From the NCBI GenBank assembly GCA_963807235.1, contig CAWEBF010000029.1, positions 62,001-126,000 of the forward strand: a stretch of 64,000 bases of DNA. Direction: 5' to 3'. Source of the DNA: CAWEBF01 sp963807235 (lineage in GTDB: Bacteria; Acidobacteriota; Vicinamibacteria; Vicinamibacterales; UBA2999). Below are positions 35,531 through 45,209 of this stretch, one piece after another (the first letter of the stretch is position 1; each line of letters begins with the position of its first letter). Below the pieces are notes generated by a model. That model saw nothing but the letters and a program-made list of their open reading frames with translations. It did not search any database and was not told the DNA's origin. The translations under genes and the position numbers were made by a program.

Positions 35531-35616
35531 AGGGCCGGCCCGAAGGACCGGCCCTACCCCCGCCCGCACGAAGTGCGGGCAATCAGACACTGCCTAGCGA
35601 GGCGGAGCCTCGCTAG
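35531..35616. terminator. Three tandem hairpins between convergent genes
   Basis: Hairpin 1 at 35531-35555 (arms AGGGCCGG/CCGGCCCT), hairpin 2 at 35562-35580 (GCCCGCAC/GTGCGGGC, loop GAA), hairpin 3 at 35594-35616 (CTAGCGAGGC/GCCTCGCTAG, loop GGA), the last covering the stop codon of the TonB receptor gene. All stems are perfect. Likely a bidirectional terminator or an interspersed palindromic repeat; no T tracts are present. Confidence 0.65.
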
Positions 35617-38548
35617 AAGCGCAACCCCAGCGCCATCAGGAACGAGCGTCCGCCGTCAATCCCGGGGATCGGCCGCGGGTAGTCTGCGTTGGTGCGTGCC
35701 GTGCCGAAGTTGCTCGGCTTGATGTACCCGGTCCGGAGGCCGTCGGCGTCGAGCGGGCTGGCCGGGTCTGGAGTCACAGCGGTGTTCCAGGCGATCAGCT
35801 TGTTGTTGTCGAGGACGTTGTACAGCTCGAACTTGATCCAGGGGCGCACCGTGCGCCAGATCGGGATGTCGTAGGTGACCGCCAGGTCCACCAGAGCGTA
35901 TCCCTCGAACGACTCCGTTCCGCGCTCCCCGAAATACAGCGTCTGGGATCCGCCGCCGGGCAGTCGGGCGTAGCCGGGATTGCGGGCGATCTGGGTTGCG
36001 CTCAGCGGAACCGCAGAAGCGAAGAGCGAGTAGGTCTGCGCCGAGTTGTAGCGCCAGACCGGCCCGACGGTCACGTTGCCTGCGCGACCCAGGCTCTGGT
36101 TGTGCACCGCCCAGATCCGGATTTTGTTGCGCTGGAAGTCGTTGAGCGTGCCGTAGGGATAGCTTCGCGCGGTCAGAATCTGCGGCCAGTCGCCGAAGTC
36201 CGACGCGTTGGCCGGCTGGTTCGCCGCTTCGCCCTCGAAGTTGCCTTCGTTCTTGAGCTGCAGCGTGTAGTGGCCGCTCACGTAGGTGCTGCCTCGCACA
36301 TCGTAGCGGCCGATGAACTGCAGGCCATGGTAGAGGCGCTCGACGTCGTTGCTGTTTCGGAACTCGAGGCGATCGAACGTCCCGAAGTTGACCCCGTCGC
36401 GAACCACGGGGATCTTGCCCGCGGCCGACGGATCGTCGACGAAGTCCTCGATGAAATTCGACGCGCGCCGCCACGTATACAACACGCGGCCGTAGCCCTT
36501 CCTGAACTGCCGCCCCGCCGCCAGGGTGATTTCCTTGGTGAGCGGCGACCCGAGACCGGGGGCCAGGAAGACGTTCGCGGTCGGGAAATTGCCGCTGATC
36601 ACCGTGCCGTAATTCGCCAGGTTCATCCCGGGCGCGAAATCGAAGCCCTGGCCCGCGGGTCCCGTGTATTCGGAGGTGACCAGGCTGGGCGATCCGACGT
36701 TGGTGTTCCTGGCGTACTGCACGTCGCTGTACTTCCCCGAGTAGTGCGCGTAGGTGGCCTGGAACGTCATCGTGCCCCGGCCGGTCGGGTCGTAGGTCAC
36801 GCCGAGGCGCGGAACGATGCTCTGCGTGTCGGCGCCGATGATGTCTCCGGTGGCTTCACTGTCCGCCTTCTCGAAGCGCATGCCGAGGTCGACCGAGAAG
36901 CGATCGGACGCCGCCCAGTGGTCCTGCACGTAGAACGACAGCGTCGTGACGTCCATGGTGGCGCCGACGGTGGGCAGCCAGTTCTGAACCGGGAAACACC
37001 CGGCACGAAGAGCGGAATGAGGCGGCCCTGCGCATCGAATGCCGGCACTCCACCCGTGATCAGGTAGTCGGACAGGAAGACGTAGTTCGTCGCGCTCTGG
37101 GAGTTGCCGCCGACGCGGCTCGAGGTGTAGTGCTCGCCGCCGGCCTTGAGGTTGTGGCTGCCGGCTCCCCGCGTCGTGAGGAAGTAGGTGACGCTGCCCG
37201 CGTACTGCTCGTTGTCCCGATCCTCGGGATCGAGCGCCGAGAAGAACGGTGCGTGATAGTGCTGCCCGTTGGTCGTGCCGGGGGCCACGCCGCGCGCTCG
37301 GAACGGCGAGTCCGCCAGTGCCGTGCTGGTGCCGCCGGCGTTCCGGAAGCCGAAGTTCTTGCGGGAATACTGGCCGCTCACATAGGTGCGCGACCCGATG
37401 ACGCCGTTGTAGTTGGTCACGAACAGCCGGTTCGGCGTCTGGCGCGTGATGAGCACCGTGGTGTCGAGTGACAAGGCGGCGTTGAGGCTGGCCAGGTCCG
37501 ACTGTTGGGTCTTGTTGTCGACGAAGCTGCCCTGAATGGTGTGATTGGCCTTGGGCGTGCCCGTGATCTTGATCTCGTAGCGGTCGTTGCTGGTGCCCGT
37601 GACGAAGGGGATGGCGGTCAGCGCCAGCGCATTCTGTGCGTTCGACCGCTCGCGCCGGCCGGCGAAGAAGAACCAGACACGGTCGCGGGCGACCGGCCCA
37701 CCCATCGTGCCTTCGAAGAACTTCGACAGCAAGTCGGCGTGCTTGGTGCCGCGCGACTCCTCGAGCGGCGACTCGTTGTTCCACGCGGGGTTCGTCATGT
37801 TGAGTCGAATGCTTCCCGAGAAGCTGTTGCCGCCGCGCTTGGTGACCATGTTGATCACGCCGCCCGAGAAGCGGCCGTACTCGGCGGAGATGCCGGACGT
37901 CAGCACCTGCGTCTCGTCGATCGCGTCCTCGATGAAGACGTTGTTCGCCGTGCCGAACAGGTTGTCGTTTATGTCCACGCCGTCGATCATGAACACGTTG
38001 TCGTAGGCAAACGCGCCGGAGATCGTCACCTGCCCCACGTTCGGCGTGTTGTCGGTCAGGCCGGGCGCAAATTCGGCGATCCGGGCCGGCGTGCGGCCGA
38101 CCGGGATGAGGCTCAGCTCACGCGAGGTGAAGTTGGTTTGACCGGTCGGCGAGGCAATGACGCTGGAGACCTGCGCCGTCACGTTGACGACTTCGGTCTG
38201 CGCAGCGAGTGCCATCGAGGCGTCGATGACGCCGACGCCGCCGAGCGGCACGACGGCGGCTTCATGGACGAGCGGCGCCATCCCCTGCAGCTCGAAGCGC
38301 ACGGTGTAGGCACCCGGGGGCAGACCGGGAATGTTGTAAACGCCATTGGCGTCGCTGACGGTCTCACGGGCACCCTGAAGCCCTGGAGAGGTGACGCTCA
38401 CGGTCACACCGGGCAGGACGGCGCCGCTCTGGTCCTTGACCGTTCCGGTCAACGTGCCAGTCTGCAGGCCTTGGGCGACCAGAGCTGCGGGAAGCAGCAG
38501 GCCGGCCACGAACACGAGCACTACCAGTAATGCATGTCGCTTCGCCAC
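35613..38548 (-). CDS. TonB-dependent receptor with N-terminal carboxypeptidase-like domain, frameshifted
   Basis: About 978 residues in total. Signal peptide (1-26), then a carboxypeptidase regulatory-like beta-sandwich (GTLTGTVKDQSGAVLPGVTVSVTSPGLQGARETVSDANGVYNIPGLPPGAYTVRFE), a plug domain (ELSLIPVGRTPARIAEFAPGLTDN, FMIDGVDINDNLFGTANNVFIEDAIDETQVLTSGISAEYGRFSGGVINMVTKRG) and a long beta-barrel ending FLMALGLRF. The architecture is the acidobacterial Oar/TonB type, probably importing oligomers across the outer membrane. The frame changes near 36990-36997: VPGVFPVQNWLP is restored if one T (TTT to TTTT) is added, a -1 deletion. The preceding gene on this strand is a subtilase. Confidence 0.88.
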
Positions 38549-38648
38549 GAGTCCTCCTCCGTGGGATAGACGTCAGACAGGGTCCTGACGAACACCCAGT
38601 ATTTGGCGACGAACGCCCTTTGACGGGGGAGTATACGGCAGGCGGCCG

Positions 38649-40152
38649 TCAGCGAACGACGGTCTCGCTGAGAACGGGGGCAACGGTGGGCAACACCAGG
38701 TCCACCGCGGCGACGGCATCGAGGATGCCCCACCCGAGCAGGTTGTCGGGCGCGGCCGTCTGGCTTGACGTCGAGCGCAGCGCCAGCAGGACATCATCGA
38801 CCGTGTATGCGGGATGGGCTTCGAGCAAGAGCGCCACCACGCCGGTCGTGAGCGGGCAGGAGAACGAGGTTCCGCTTGCGAACCCGTATGACCCGACCGT
38901 GGTCAGCGTCGCCACCTTGACCGCCACGCCGAGGGCCGCGACGTCAGGCTTGATCCGCCCGTCTGCCGTCGGGCCGACGGAGCTGAACGGTGCGCGCAGG
39001 CCGGCGCGATCCACGGCCCCGGCCGACACCACCTGGACGCCATCGGCTGGTGCAACCAGCGTATTTCGGGCGGGATCGAAGCCGGCGTTCCCTGCCGAGT
39101 TCACCACCACCACGCCGCGCGCCGCTGCCATGGTTGCGGCGATGGTCGTGACCGCCGTTGCGCCGTCCATGTCGCGGTCGGTGTAGCTGGTATACGGGAA
39201 GTCGAACCGGCTGTAGGCAAGCGACGAGCTGATCACGTCGACGCCGAGGCTCTCGGCCCATTCAGCCGCCGCGGCCCAGTTGTCCTCCTCGACCGGCGTT
39301 TCGCTTCTCGAGTCTTCGGTCACGGCAAGCACGAACGACGCCCCGTAGGCCGGTCCGATGAGCTGGCCGGGCAGGTACGCCGCCGGCAACCGAGAGCGTC
39401 GCCGTGCCGTGGCCATCGCGGCTTTGCCTCACGCTGTCGAGACCCTGCACGAAGTCGCGCTCGGCCACGATGCGCATCGTGGCGAACGCCTCGTGTTCGA
39501 GATTTGGAAAGCCGGCGTCGAAGAGCGCGACGATCACGCCGGCCCCGGTGAGGCCGCGCGCGTGCAGCTCGGGCACCCGAATCTGCGTCAGCTGGTCGAA
39601 CGAGGTGCCGTAGTCGAGCGGCCCCGCCAGCCGTCGAATGCGGTCCGCATCGGCCGCGGACTCGGCCCGGATCTCCACCGGTACCTCGGCGTCTCCACGA
39701 TAGCGGCGGACGACGTCGAGTCGCTCGACGAAGGGCAGCGCGGCGAGGGCGCGCACCTGATCGGGCGACGCCTCGACGCTCATGGCGTTCAGCCAGCGCA
39801 GCGTGTGGCGCACGCGGGCCACGCGTGTCGCCACCTGCGCCGCATACGACGTCGCCACGGCCTCATCGTCGTACGGCCGCCAGCTCCCGCTCCGCGCGCG
39901 GCGGGTCCGGCGGGTGAGCGCGCGCACCGAGAGCGGCATCGCGCGTGCGACGGATTGCTGACCCTTATCTCGAAAGTAGACCCAGATGGTGTGCCGCTGT
40001 CCCGGCGCGCCCTGCCGGAGCGCGGTTTCGAGCCATGGGGTCAGCGCCGCCTGCTGGCCCTGGGCGCGCAGCGCGCTCGCGTTGAAGCCACCCGCGCAGA
40101 TCAGGCCGAGCAGAGCGACGACGGCGCGCTGCCGCAGCCAGACCCGGCTCAC
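38649..40152 (-). CDS. Secreted S8 (subtilisin-like) serine protease, frameshifted
   Basis: About 500 residues from GTG 40152, which overlaps the VOC gene stop (GTGA). Signal peptide 1-29, a propeptide-like region to about 160, then the catalytic triad: Asp in GVIVALFDAGF, His in SRDGHGTATLSV, Ser in SGTSFSCPLTTGVVALLL. At about 39378 the frame changes: VAGGYLPGQLIGPAYGASFVLAVTE reads through if one C (G on the coding strand) is removed, a +1 insertion between His and Ser. As written the His and Ser lie in separate frames. Probably a broad-specificity extracellular protease feeding peptides to the downstream TonB receptor, which is inference from position. Confidence 0.87.
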
Positions 40153-41234
40153 TTCCCTGGGGCCGCCGGCGCGGCCGCCTGCAGCAGCACGAGAAACAGG
40201 TTGTCGGGATCCCGCACGATAGCGACTTTGGTCGTGGCGCCGCCGCGTCCTGGGAGGTCCACGGTCGTGCCGCCGCTCGACACCACGGCGCCGCCGGCCT
40301 GTTTCAACGTGGCGATGGCGGCGTCCACATCGCGGACCTGGAGCTGGATGCGCGTCGAGCCGGGGTCCTGGATGTTGCCACGCACCGAGCGGCGATCCAC
40401 GCCCCTGAAGTCGATCAATTCGAACGTCAGCCCCGTGGTCGGCACGGTGAACATCGCGGCGCGATATTCCCCTCCGCTCAGACCCATCATGTCGAGCACG
40501 GCTTGATCGTTGCGGAATTCCCCAGGCGCGCGCACCTGCAGTCCCAGCGCGTCGCGATACAGCCGCGCGGCCCGATCGCCGTCGGCGACCGTCAGCCGGA
40601 CGCGCACCTCGATGATGTTCGAGGTGGCGGGCGACGGGCTGTCGGGCACCGGATCGGGCTGGAACAGCTCGACGAAGTGGCCGTCGGGATCCCTGACGAT
40701 CACGGCGCGAGATTTCTTGGCACCCGCGGGGACTGGAATCGGTGCGCCGCCGCGTGTCACGACCGGGGCGCCGAGCTGTTTCAGGCGCGCGAACGGCGCG
40801 TCGATGTCGCGCACGATGGCGATGAGCATGAACGCGCCGCTGTCCTGCAGGCGGCGCTCCAGAGGCTTGCCCTCGGCCTTCGTAATCTCCACCATCTCGA
40901 CGCCCGTGCGCATGCCGGCCGGGCGGCCAATGAGCCAGCGCAGCTGCGCATCCGGCAGGCCGAACATGTTCCGCAGCGCCGGGTTGGCATCGGCGTTGGC
41001 CGGTGCGCCCTGCACGTCCAGTCCGAGGCCGTCGCGATAGAAGGCGACGGTCTTCTCGAGGTTGGCGGTGATCGGGCTGAAGAAGTTGCCGGACCCGACG
41101 ACCAGCCCCGTGGGCGCCGGTCCTGCCACCGACAGGACCGGCCCTGTGGCGGTCGGTCCTGTCGGCGCCGGCGCCTGCGCGAACGCGGTATAGGCACTGG
41201 CCACGAGTGCTGCGACGATTGTCACTGGTCTCAT
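40149..41234 (-). CDS. Secreted two-domain VOC (glyoxalase-like) protein
   Basis: 361 residues. GGAGAG precedes the ATG; signal peptide 1-19 (ending TAFAQ). Two vicinal-oxygen-chelate halves follow: about 45-180 (SPITANLEKTVAFYRDGLGLDVQG ... VRDPDGHFVELFQPDP) and 200-345 (VADGDRAARLYRDALGLQV ... VRDPDNLFLVLLQA). The second half lacks the final Glu ligand (VRDPDNLFLV versus VRDPDGHFVE), so only the first is likely to hold metal. VOC proteins include dioxygenases, isomerases and antibiotic-binding proteins; the role here is unknown. Its stop overlaps the subtilase start, so they are translationally coupled. Confidence 0.82.
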   Translation of the reverse strand: MRPVTIVAALVASAYTAFAQAPAPTGPTATGPVLSVAGPAPTGLVVGSGNFFSPITANLEKTVAFYRDGLGLDVQGAPANADANPALRNMFGLPDAQLRWLIGRPAGMRTGVEMVEITKAEGKPLERRLQDSGAFMLIAIVRDIDAPFARLKQLGAPVVTRGGAPIPVPAGAKKSRAVIVRDPDGHFVELFQPDPVPDSPSPATSNIIEVRVRLTVADGDRAARLYRDALGLQVRAPGEFRNDQAVLDMMGLSGGEYRAAMFTVPTTGLTFELIDFRGVDRRSVRGNIQDPGSTRIQLQVRDVDAAIATLKQAGGAVVSSGGTTVDLPGRGGATTKVAIVRDPDNLFLVLLQAAAPAAPGK

Positions 41235-41259
41235 GTCACTCTCCGTCGGCCATGCCGCA

Positions 41260-42066
41260 TCAGTTCCCCACCAGGCGCCGCGCGCTGAGGTTGTTCTCGG
41301 CGCAGACGAATTCGATCAGCTCGGTATCGGGCATCAGGCGCTGCTGGAACGTCACGGTGAACGGCCGGGTGAATGTCTTGGAGTCGTCAATCGTCAGCTG
41401 GATCTCCAGCGTGCCGAAGTTGAGGCGGCGGAAACGCTCGGTCACTTTCAGCCGGTCGCTGCCGGGCGTGCCGTACTCGTCGATCCACATCTGATCCTTG
41501 AAGCCGACGGACTCCACCACCAGCGTGTCGCCTTCCCATCGGCCCACGGAATAGCCGTACCACCACGGCTCGAACTCTCCGGCCGGCAGCCCGCGGCCGT
41601 CCATGAAAATCTGCCGCTGGCCGTCGTTGGCCTCGTAGATGAGCAGTATCACGTCGCGCGTCTGGACGATCTTGCGCGGCTGCGGGTGGAAGTGGAGTTG
41701 GATCGGGTGCAGGGGCAGGCAGTGCGCGTCCGGATGATCCTTGCTGTTCTGCGCGAATCGCCTGGACTTCAGATCGGCAGCCGGCGGCTGCAGCGGGAGA
41801 TCGTTGACCGCGTTCTTCAAGTCGCGAAACGCCCGTCCGGGTCCGGCGCCCGAAAAGAACCCGGGGGCCGGCACCTCGGCTGGGAGGAGGCCCTTGTCCC
41901 AGATCCCCGAGAGGTCCGGCTTGCCATCCGCGGTTCGCGGCGCGGGCGCCACCAGGTCCACGCGGCCGTCCGCGGTGCGCGGCGCCGAAGCCGACTTGAC
42001 CGCCGGCCACTGGGCCAGGAGCGTCGTGGGCAGCAGTAGCGCCGTCAGCCAGATCACGGTTCTCAT
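41260..42066 (-). CDS. Secreted protein of the PDLSGIW family
   Basis: 268 residues with a signal peptide ending LLAQ. Start at 42066 is preferred over the in-frame 42123, which precedes the signal and lacks a binding site. The mature part carries RTADGKPDLSGIWDKG, then FHPQPRKIVQTRDVILLIYEANDGQRQIFMDGRGLPAGEFEPWWYGYSVGRWEGDTLVVESVGFKD and TERFRRLNFGTLEIQLTIDD, a beta-rich module very common and often multi-copy in Acidobacteria and some Proteobacteria. No function known. One of four consecutive small secreted proteins on this strand. Confidence 0.8.
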   Translation of the reverse strand: MRTVIWLTALLLPTTLLAQWPAVKSASAPRTADGRVDLVAPAPRTADGKPDLSGIWDKGLLPAEVPAPGFFSGAGPGRAFRDLKNAVNDLPLQPPAADLKSRRFAQNSKDHPDAHCLPLHPIQLHFHPQPRKIVQTRDVILLIYEANDGQRQIFMDGRGLPAGEFEPWWYGYSVGRWEGDTLVVESVGFKDQMWIDEYGTPGSDRLKVTERFRRLNFGTLEIQLTIDDSKTFTRPFTVTFQQRLMPDTELIEFVCAENNLSARRLVGN

Positions 42067-42123
42067 GAGGCCTATTCTCGCCGGGGAGCATCCGCCGTGG
42101 GAATGCTCCCCGGCTCTGAGCAA

Positions 42124-42909
42124 CTACTCGGCTGCCGGCAGTGCGGCGGCGATCGCCGTCGCCGCGGCGCTGCACGCCGGGTGACCCCAGCCGCCGGCGC
42201 TGACGCCCGGCATCTGCCCGGCCTGCGGCGTGATGTCGTAGACGATGTTGTCGGGACGGGCGGCATCGCCGCTCACGCCGGCCGGGACGCTGTCGAGGTT
42301 CAACGAGTCTCGCACGCGCCACGCGATGTTGTGGTCGGCGCAGGACGAATCGCCGCTGACGCCCACCGCGCCGATCAGCTGCCCGCCCGGTGCGTACAGG
42401 CCGAGGCCGCCGCCGAACACGTTGACCCCGCCGATCTTCCCGCCGACCATCGGATCGTTGTGGCGGCCGTAGTTTGCGGCGTGGCCCCGATACGCGACGC
42501 CGACATCCACGGGGTTGCTGGCCTGCAGCCCGAAGAGCGATCCGCCCGGCTGTGTCGCGGTGTACAGGTTGGCGGTGGAAAGCGCCAGCCCAGGCAGGCT
42601 GAACGCGTTCGCCGTGTTCGCTTTCTGCGCCGAGATCACGCGGCTGCCCGGCCACTGGTCGCCACGGTTGCCGCCGGTGAATGCCACGGCGCACACGACG
42701 CCGTCGCGGTCGACCACCGTCGCCCACATCTCGAGGCCGAACCCGCCGTTGGCCACGCCTTGCGCGGCGATGAGCGCGGCCTTCAAGTCCGCGTGCGTCG
42801 GCAGGTCCCGGCAGGCATTCGAGGAGTCTTGAGCGCGCGCCGGGAAGGGCAGGGCAACCAGGATGCCAGTGAGTGCAAGTCCAGTCAGAACCGAGGCGTA
42901 CGTTCGCAT
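42124..42909 (-). CDS. Secreted GlcG/HbpS-type haem-binding family protein
   Basis: 261 residues. AAGGAG precedes the ATG; signal peptide 1-26 (ending PARAQ). The core (about 35-230) has the GlcG/DUF336 pattern: ALIAAQGVANGGFGLEMWATVVDRDGVVCAVAFTGGNRGDQWPGSRVISAQKANTANAF, GGVNVFGGGLGLYAPGGQLIGAVGVSGDSSCADHNIAWRVR. Relatives bind haem or corrinoid or act as small-molecule sensors; the residues GVSGDSSCADH fit the usual GxSGxxxxxD/EH loop. The extra N-terminal cysteine (NACRDLP) and the C-terminal HPACS may form a disulfide. It follows the 238-residue hypothetical gene by 33 bases. Confidence 0.82.
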   Translation of the reverse strand: MRTYASVLTGLALTGILVALPFPARAQDSSNACRDLPTHADLKAALIAAQGVANGGFGLEMWATVVDRDGVVCAVAFTGGNRGDQWPGSRVISAQKANTANAFSLPGLALSTANLYTATQPGGSLFGLQASNPVDVGVAYRGHAANYGRHNDPMVGGKIGGVNVFGGGLGLYAPGGQLIGAVGVSGDSSCADHNIAWRVRDSLNLDSVPAGVSGDAARPDNIVYDITPQAGQMPGVSAGGWGHPACSAAATAIAAALPAAE

Positions 42910-42942
42910 GGGGAGTCTCCTTGTTGTGTTGGGGTCAGGTCA

Positions 42943-43659
42943 CTATTGGGGAGCTCTTCGGCTGATGGGTGAACCCCACAGCTCGAAGGAGGACACGGCG
43001 ATCCATCCGCCCACTGGCGGCGGGGGTTGCTTTTCGACGGCCAGGCCTTCGGTCCACGCGCCGCTGCCCGGAAGCACGTCGAAGTAGCCGACCTCATCGA
43101 CCCGGCTCAGATCCGGATTCGGCACCCAGGAGCCCAGGGTCACACCCCGCACCGGATCCAGCCGCAGCCACCGGCACTCGCTGAAGGAAATCGTGTACTG
43201 GTGGTAGTCCGCGACGGAGCCTTCGGCCTGATCGCCAATCAATAGCGTGCCGTCCGCCAGCTTCACGATCGGCCGCACGCGATGAAAGCCCGACACGATC
43301 GTCGTGAAGACGATCTTCGCTCGGCCCCGCAAGTCGAACTGGTTGCTCCGATCGCGCAACGTGAACCCGCACGGCCCCTTGCACAGCCCGAAGAAGGCAC
43401 GAGGCAGGTAGGGACCGCTGCCCGTGGCGACGATGATGTTGGCGCCGTCGCCATACAGCTGGAGATCGACGTTGGGTGTCGTAACAGACCGCTGGGTCAG
43501 CGGCAGACGCATGTCGTTCTGCAGCGTCATGTTGAAGAGCAGCAGGGGAGCGGCAGGCTGAGCGCCCACCGCCCAAGAGCAGAGCGCCACTGCGATCGCG
43601 GCGATGCCGAGGACGCGCCCGCGGTGATCCATGCGGGGCGCGCCTGCGCTCTTCCTCAC
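42943..43659 (-). CDS. Secreted hypothetical protein
   Basis: 238 residues from GTG 43659, three bases after the upstream SRPBCC gene; ATG 43632 is an alternative giving a tidier signal peptide (MDHRGRVLGIAAIAVALCSWAVGA). The mature part is beta-rich, with a cysteine pair in GLCKGPCGFTLRD and a third Cys in SFSECRWLRLDP. I do not recognise a domain. The pattern of aromatic and charged residues in the second half (ISFSECRWLRLDPVRGVTLGSWVPNP) suggests a globular secreted binding protein. No ribosome binding site decides the start. Confidence 0.6.
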   Translation of the reverse strand: MRKSAGAPRMDHRGRVLGIAAIAVALCSWAVGAQPAAPLLLFNMTLQNDMRLPLTQRSVTTPNVDLQLYGDGANIIVATGSGPYLPRAFFGLCKGPCGFTLRDRSNQFDLRGRAKIVFTTIVSGFHRVRPIVKLADGTLLIGDQAEGSVADYHQYTISFSECRWLRLDPVRGVTLGSWVPNPDLSRVDEVGYFDVLPGSGAWTEGLAVEKQPPPPVGGWIAVSSFELWGSPISRRAPQ

Positions 43660-43662
43660 GGA

Positions 43663-44253
43663 CTAGTTGCCGCGGCCGGGGCCGCCGGCTCGAGGTGCGG
43701 GCGGCGGCAGCGTGCCGCCTTCGGCAAGGGTCTTCATGTTCTGCAGCGCGCGGGTGAAGGTCGCCGTTCGCTGCGCCTTGTCGCGTTCCTTCGCGGCGTC
43801 GTCGGGGAGCATCGAGTTGTCGTAGACCAGTGTGTAGACGAGCTTCGACGTGGTCGCCGTGACCGGGCGGGCCTCCAGCGTGCCGTGATAGAGGTTGTAC
43901 GGGCGTCCGGCCCTCACGGGCTGCGTGTAGGTGTACGAGAGTTCCGTCTTCCCGACCAGAATCTCGGCGGCCACCGAGCGCACCGCGCCGAACTCGCCGT
44001 CCTTGCCCTGGGTGATGGTGCAGGGAATCTGGAACCATTCGCCGATGTCGCAGTACTTCCCGATCCGCTTCCAGACCTCCGCCGCGGGGCGGTCGACCAT
44101 GATCTCCATCGGGATCGAGACGTAGGTTGGCGCCGCGACCACGGTGATGTCCGGCGTGGCGGCCGGCGCCGCGGGCGTCTGCGCGGACACAGATTGCGCG
44201 AACATCACGGCCAACGCGAAACAGGTCATACTCGATCCAAGCCGTTTGGTCAT
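43663..44253 (-). CDS. Secreted SRPBCC-fold protein
   Basis: 196 residues. GGGGAG lies before the ATG and residues 1-24 form a signal peptide (ending VSAQ). The rest fits the START/Bet v1-like SRPBCC fold: MEIMVDRPAAEVWKRIGKYCDIGEWFQIPCTITQG, AVRSVAAEILVGKTELSYTYTQP, YHGTLEARPVTATTSKLVYTLVYD, closing with a long amphipathic helix (RDKAQRTATFTRALQNMKTLAEGG). The two cysteines (KYCDIG, IPCTI) may pair. Probably binds a hydrophobic ligand in the periplasm. The C-terminus is Pro/Gly-rich. First gene of the run of four secreted proteins, divergent from the DUF1648 gene. Confidence 0.85.
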   Translation of the reverse strand: MTKRLGSSMTCFALAVMFAQSVSAQTPAAPAATPDITVVAAPTYVSIPMEIMVDRPAAEVWKRIGKYCDIGEWFQIPCTITQGKDGEFGAVRSVAAEILVGKTELSYTYTQPVRAGRPYNLYHGTLEARPVTATTSKLVYTLVYDNSMLPDDAAKERDKAQRTATFTRALQNMKTLAEGGTLPPPAPRAGGPGRGN

Positions 44254-44326
44254 GTGGTCTCCCCTCGAATGACGGCGACATTATCGTCGAGTTCGAGCCG
44301 ATAAGAGCAGGGATGACCCTCACCTC

Positions 44327-45064
44327 ATGAACACGATCACGCTGTCCCCGCTCAGCCGGCACGCCGTTGGCGCCATGACGCTCATCCTGCTGGGCACCAC
44401 GATGTTCCTGGTTCTGCGCTACCAGGCTCTTCCTGACATTCTTCCCGTCCACTTCGATCCCTTGGGAACGCCGGACGGCTGGCAGTACCGGACCTTTGGG
44501 CGGGTGCTGCTGCCTGTTTTCGTGCAGGTGGCGCTGTCGCTGAGCCTGGGCGCGATTGCGGCGTTGCTCCTCTCGCGGAGTACGAGAAACCACTCGCCCG
44601 AGGCGCCCGACGTGCTGGCCGCCTCCGCCGCGGCGGAAACAGTCTTGCTGATTGCACTCATCTGGGTGTCCTTTCAGGCCTACGCAGCGTTTGCGCTCGT
44701 GGGAGTCTGGACAGGCGATCGCGACCTCGGCCCTGTCTACGTCGGGGTCGAGGTGGTTGGGCTGCTGCTGACGGTCATCGTGGCCGTCCGCGGTCACAGG
44801 AAGGTTGGCCGCCCCGTCCCGCGGCCGTTCGTGGCGGAGCACTGGCGGTTTCGCCAGTTGTACAAGAACGCCGATGACCCGGCCCTGTTCGTTCCTACTC
44901 GTGACGGATCGCGTTGGACGCTCAACTTCGGCCGCCCCATGGCCGCGGCGCTGCTCGGCGTGGTTCTGGCCGTGGGCGTGCTTGGGCCGACAGCTATTCT
45001 GGTCCTGGCCCTCCGCTATAACTTCTCAGAGAACGCCTCCGTCAGCAGCCACAGCGGCCGCTAA
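44327..45064 (+). CDS. DUF1648/DUF5808 membrane protein
   Basis: 245 residues. Five hydrophobic segments at about 13-31, 60-83, 100-125, 135-155 and 205-232. The DUF1648 signature LPDILPVHFDPLGTPDGWQYRT lies after the first helix. Near the C-terminus the sentence FRQLYKNADDPALFVPTRDGSRWTLNFGRPMAAALL is a DUF5808 motif; the two are commonly found together in the SdpI-like immunity/membrane protein group. A role in sensing or in immunity to membrane-active compounds is known only for SdpI itself. Upstream is the SRPBCC gene in the opposite direction. Confidence 0.82.
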   Translation: MNTITLSPLSRHAVGAMTLILLGTTMFLVLRYQALPDILPVHFDPLGTPDGWQYRTFGRVLLPVFVQVALSLSLGAIAALLLSRSTRNHSPEAPDVLAASAAAETVLLIALIWVSFQAYAAFALVGVWTGDRDLGPVYVGVEVVGLLLTVIVAVRGHRKVGRPVPRPFVAEHWRFRQLYKNADDPALFVPTRDGSRWTLNFGRPMAAALLGVVLAVGVLGPTAILVLALRYNFSENASVSSHSGR

Positions 45065-45209
45065 CCTCAGCGATTCCCTGTCGTCGCCTGATCGGCTTGA
45101 CGGGAAGGCGGTCACTGGCCCGCTTGTTGCTCCCTAACCCGTGTCGGCCGTTCACTCCCGCGCGGTTTCCGACGACGCGGCTCGTCCTCTCGCGTCAGGA
45201 GGCAAAGGC

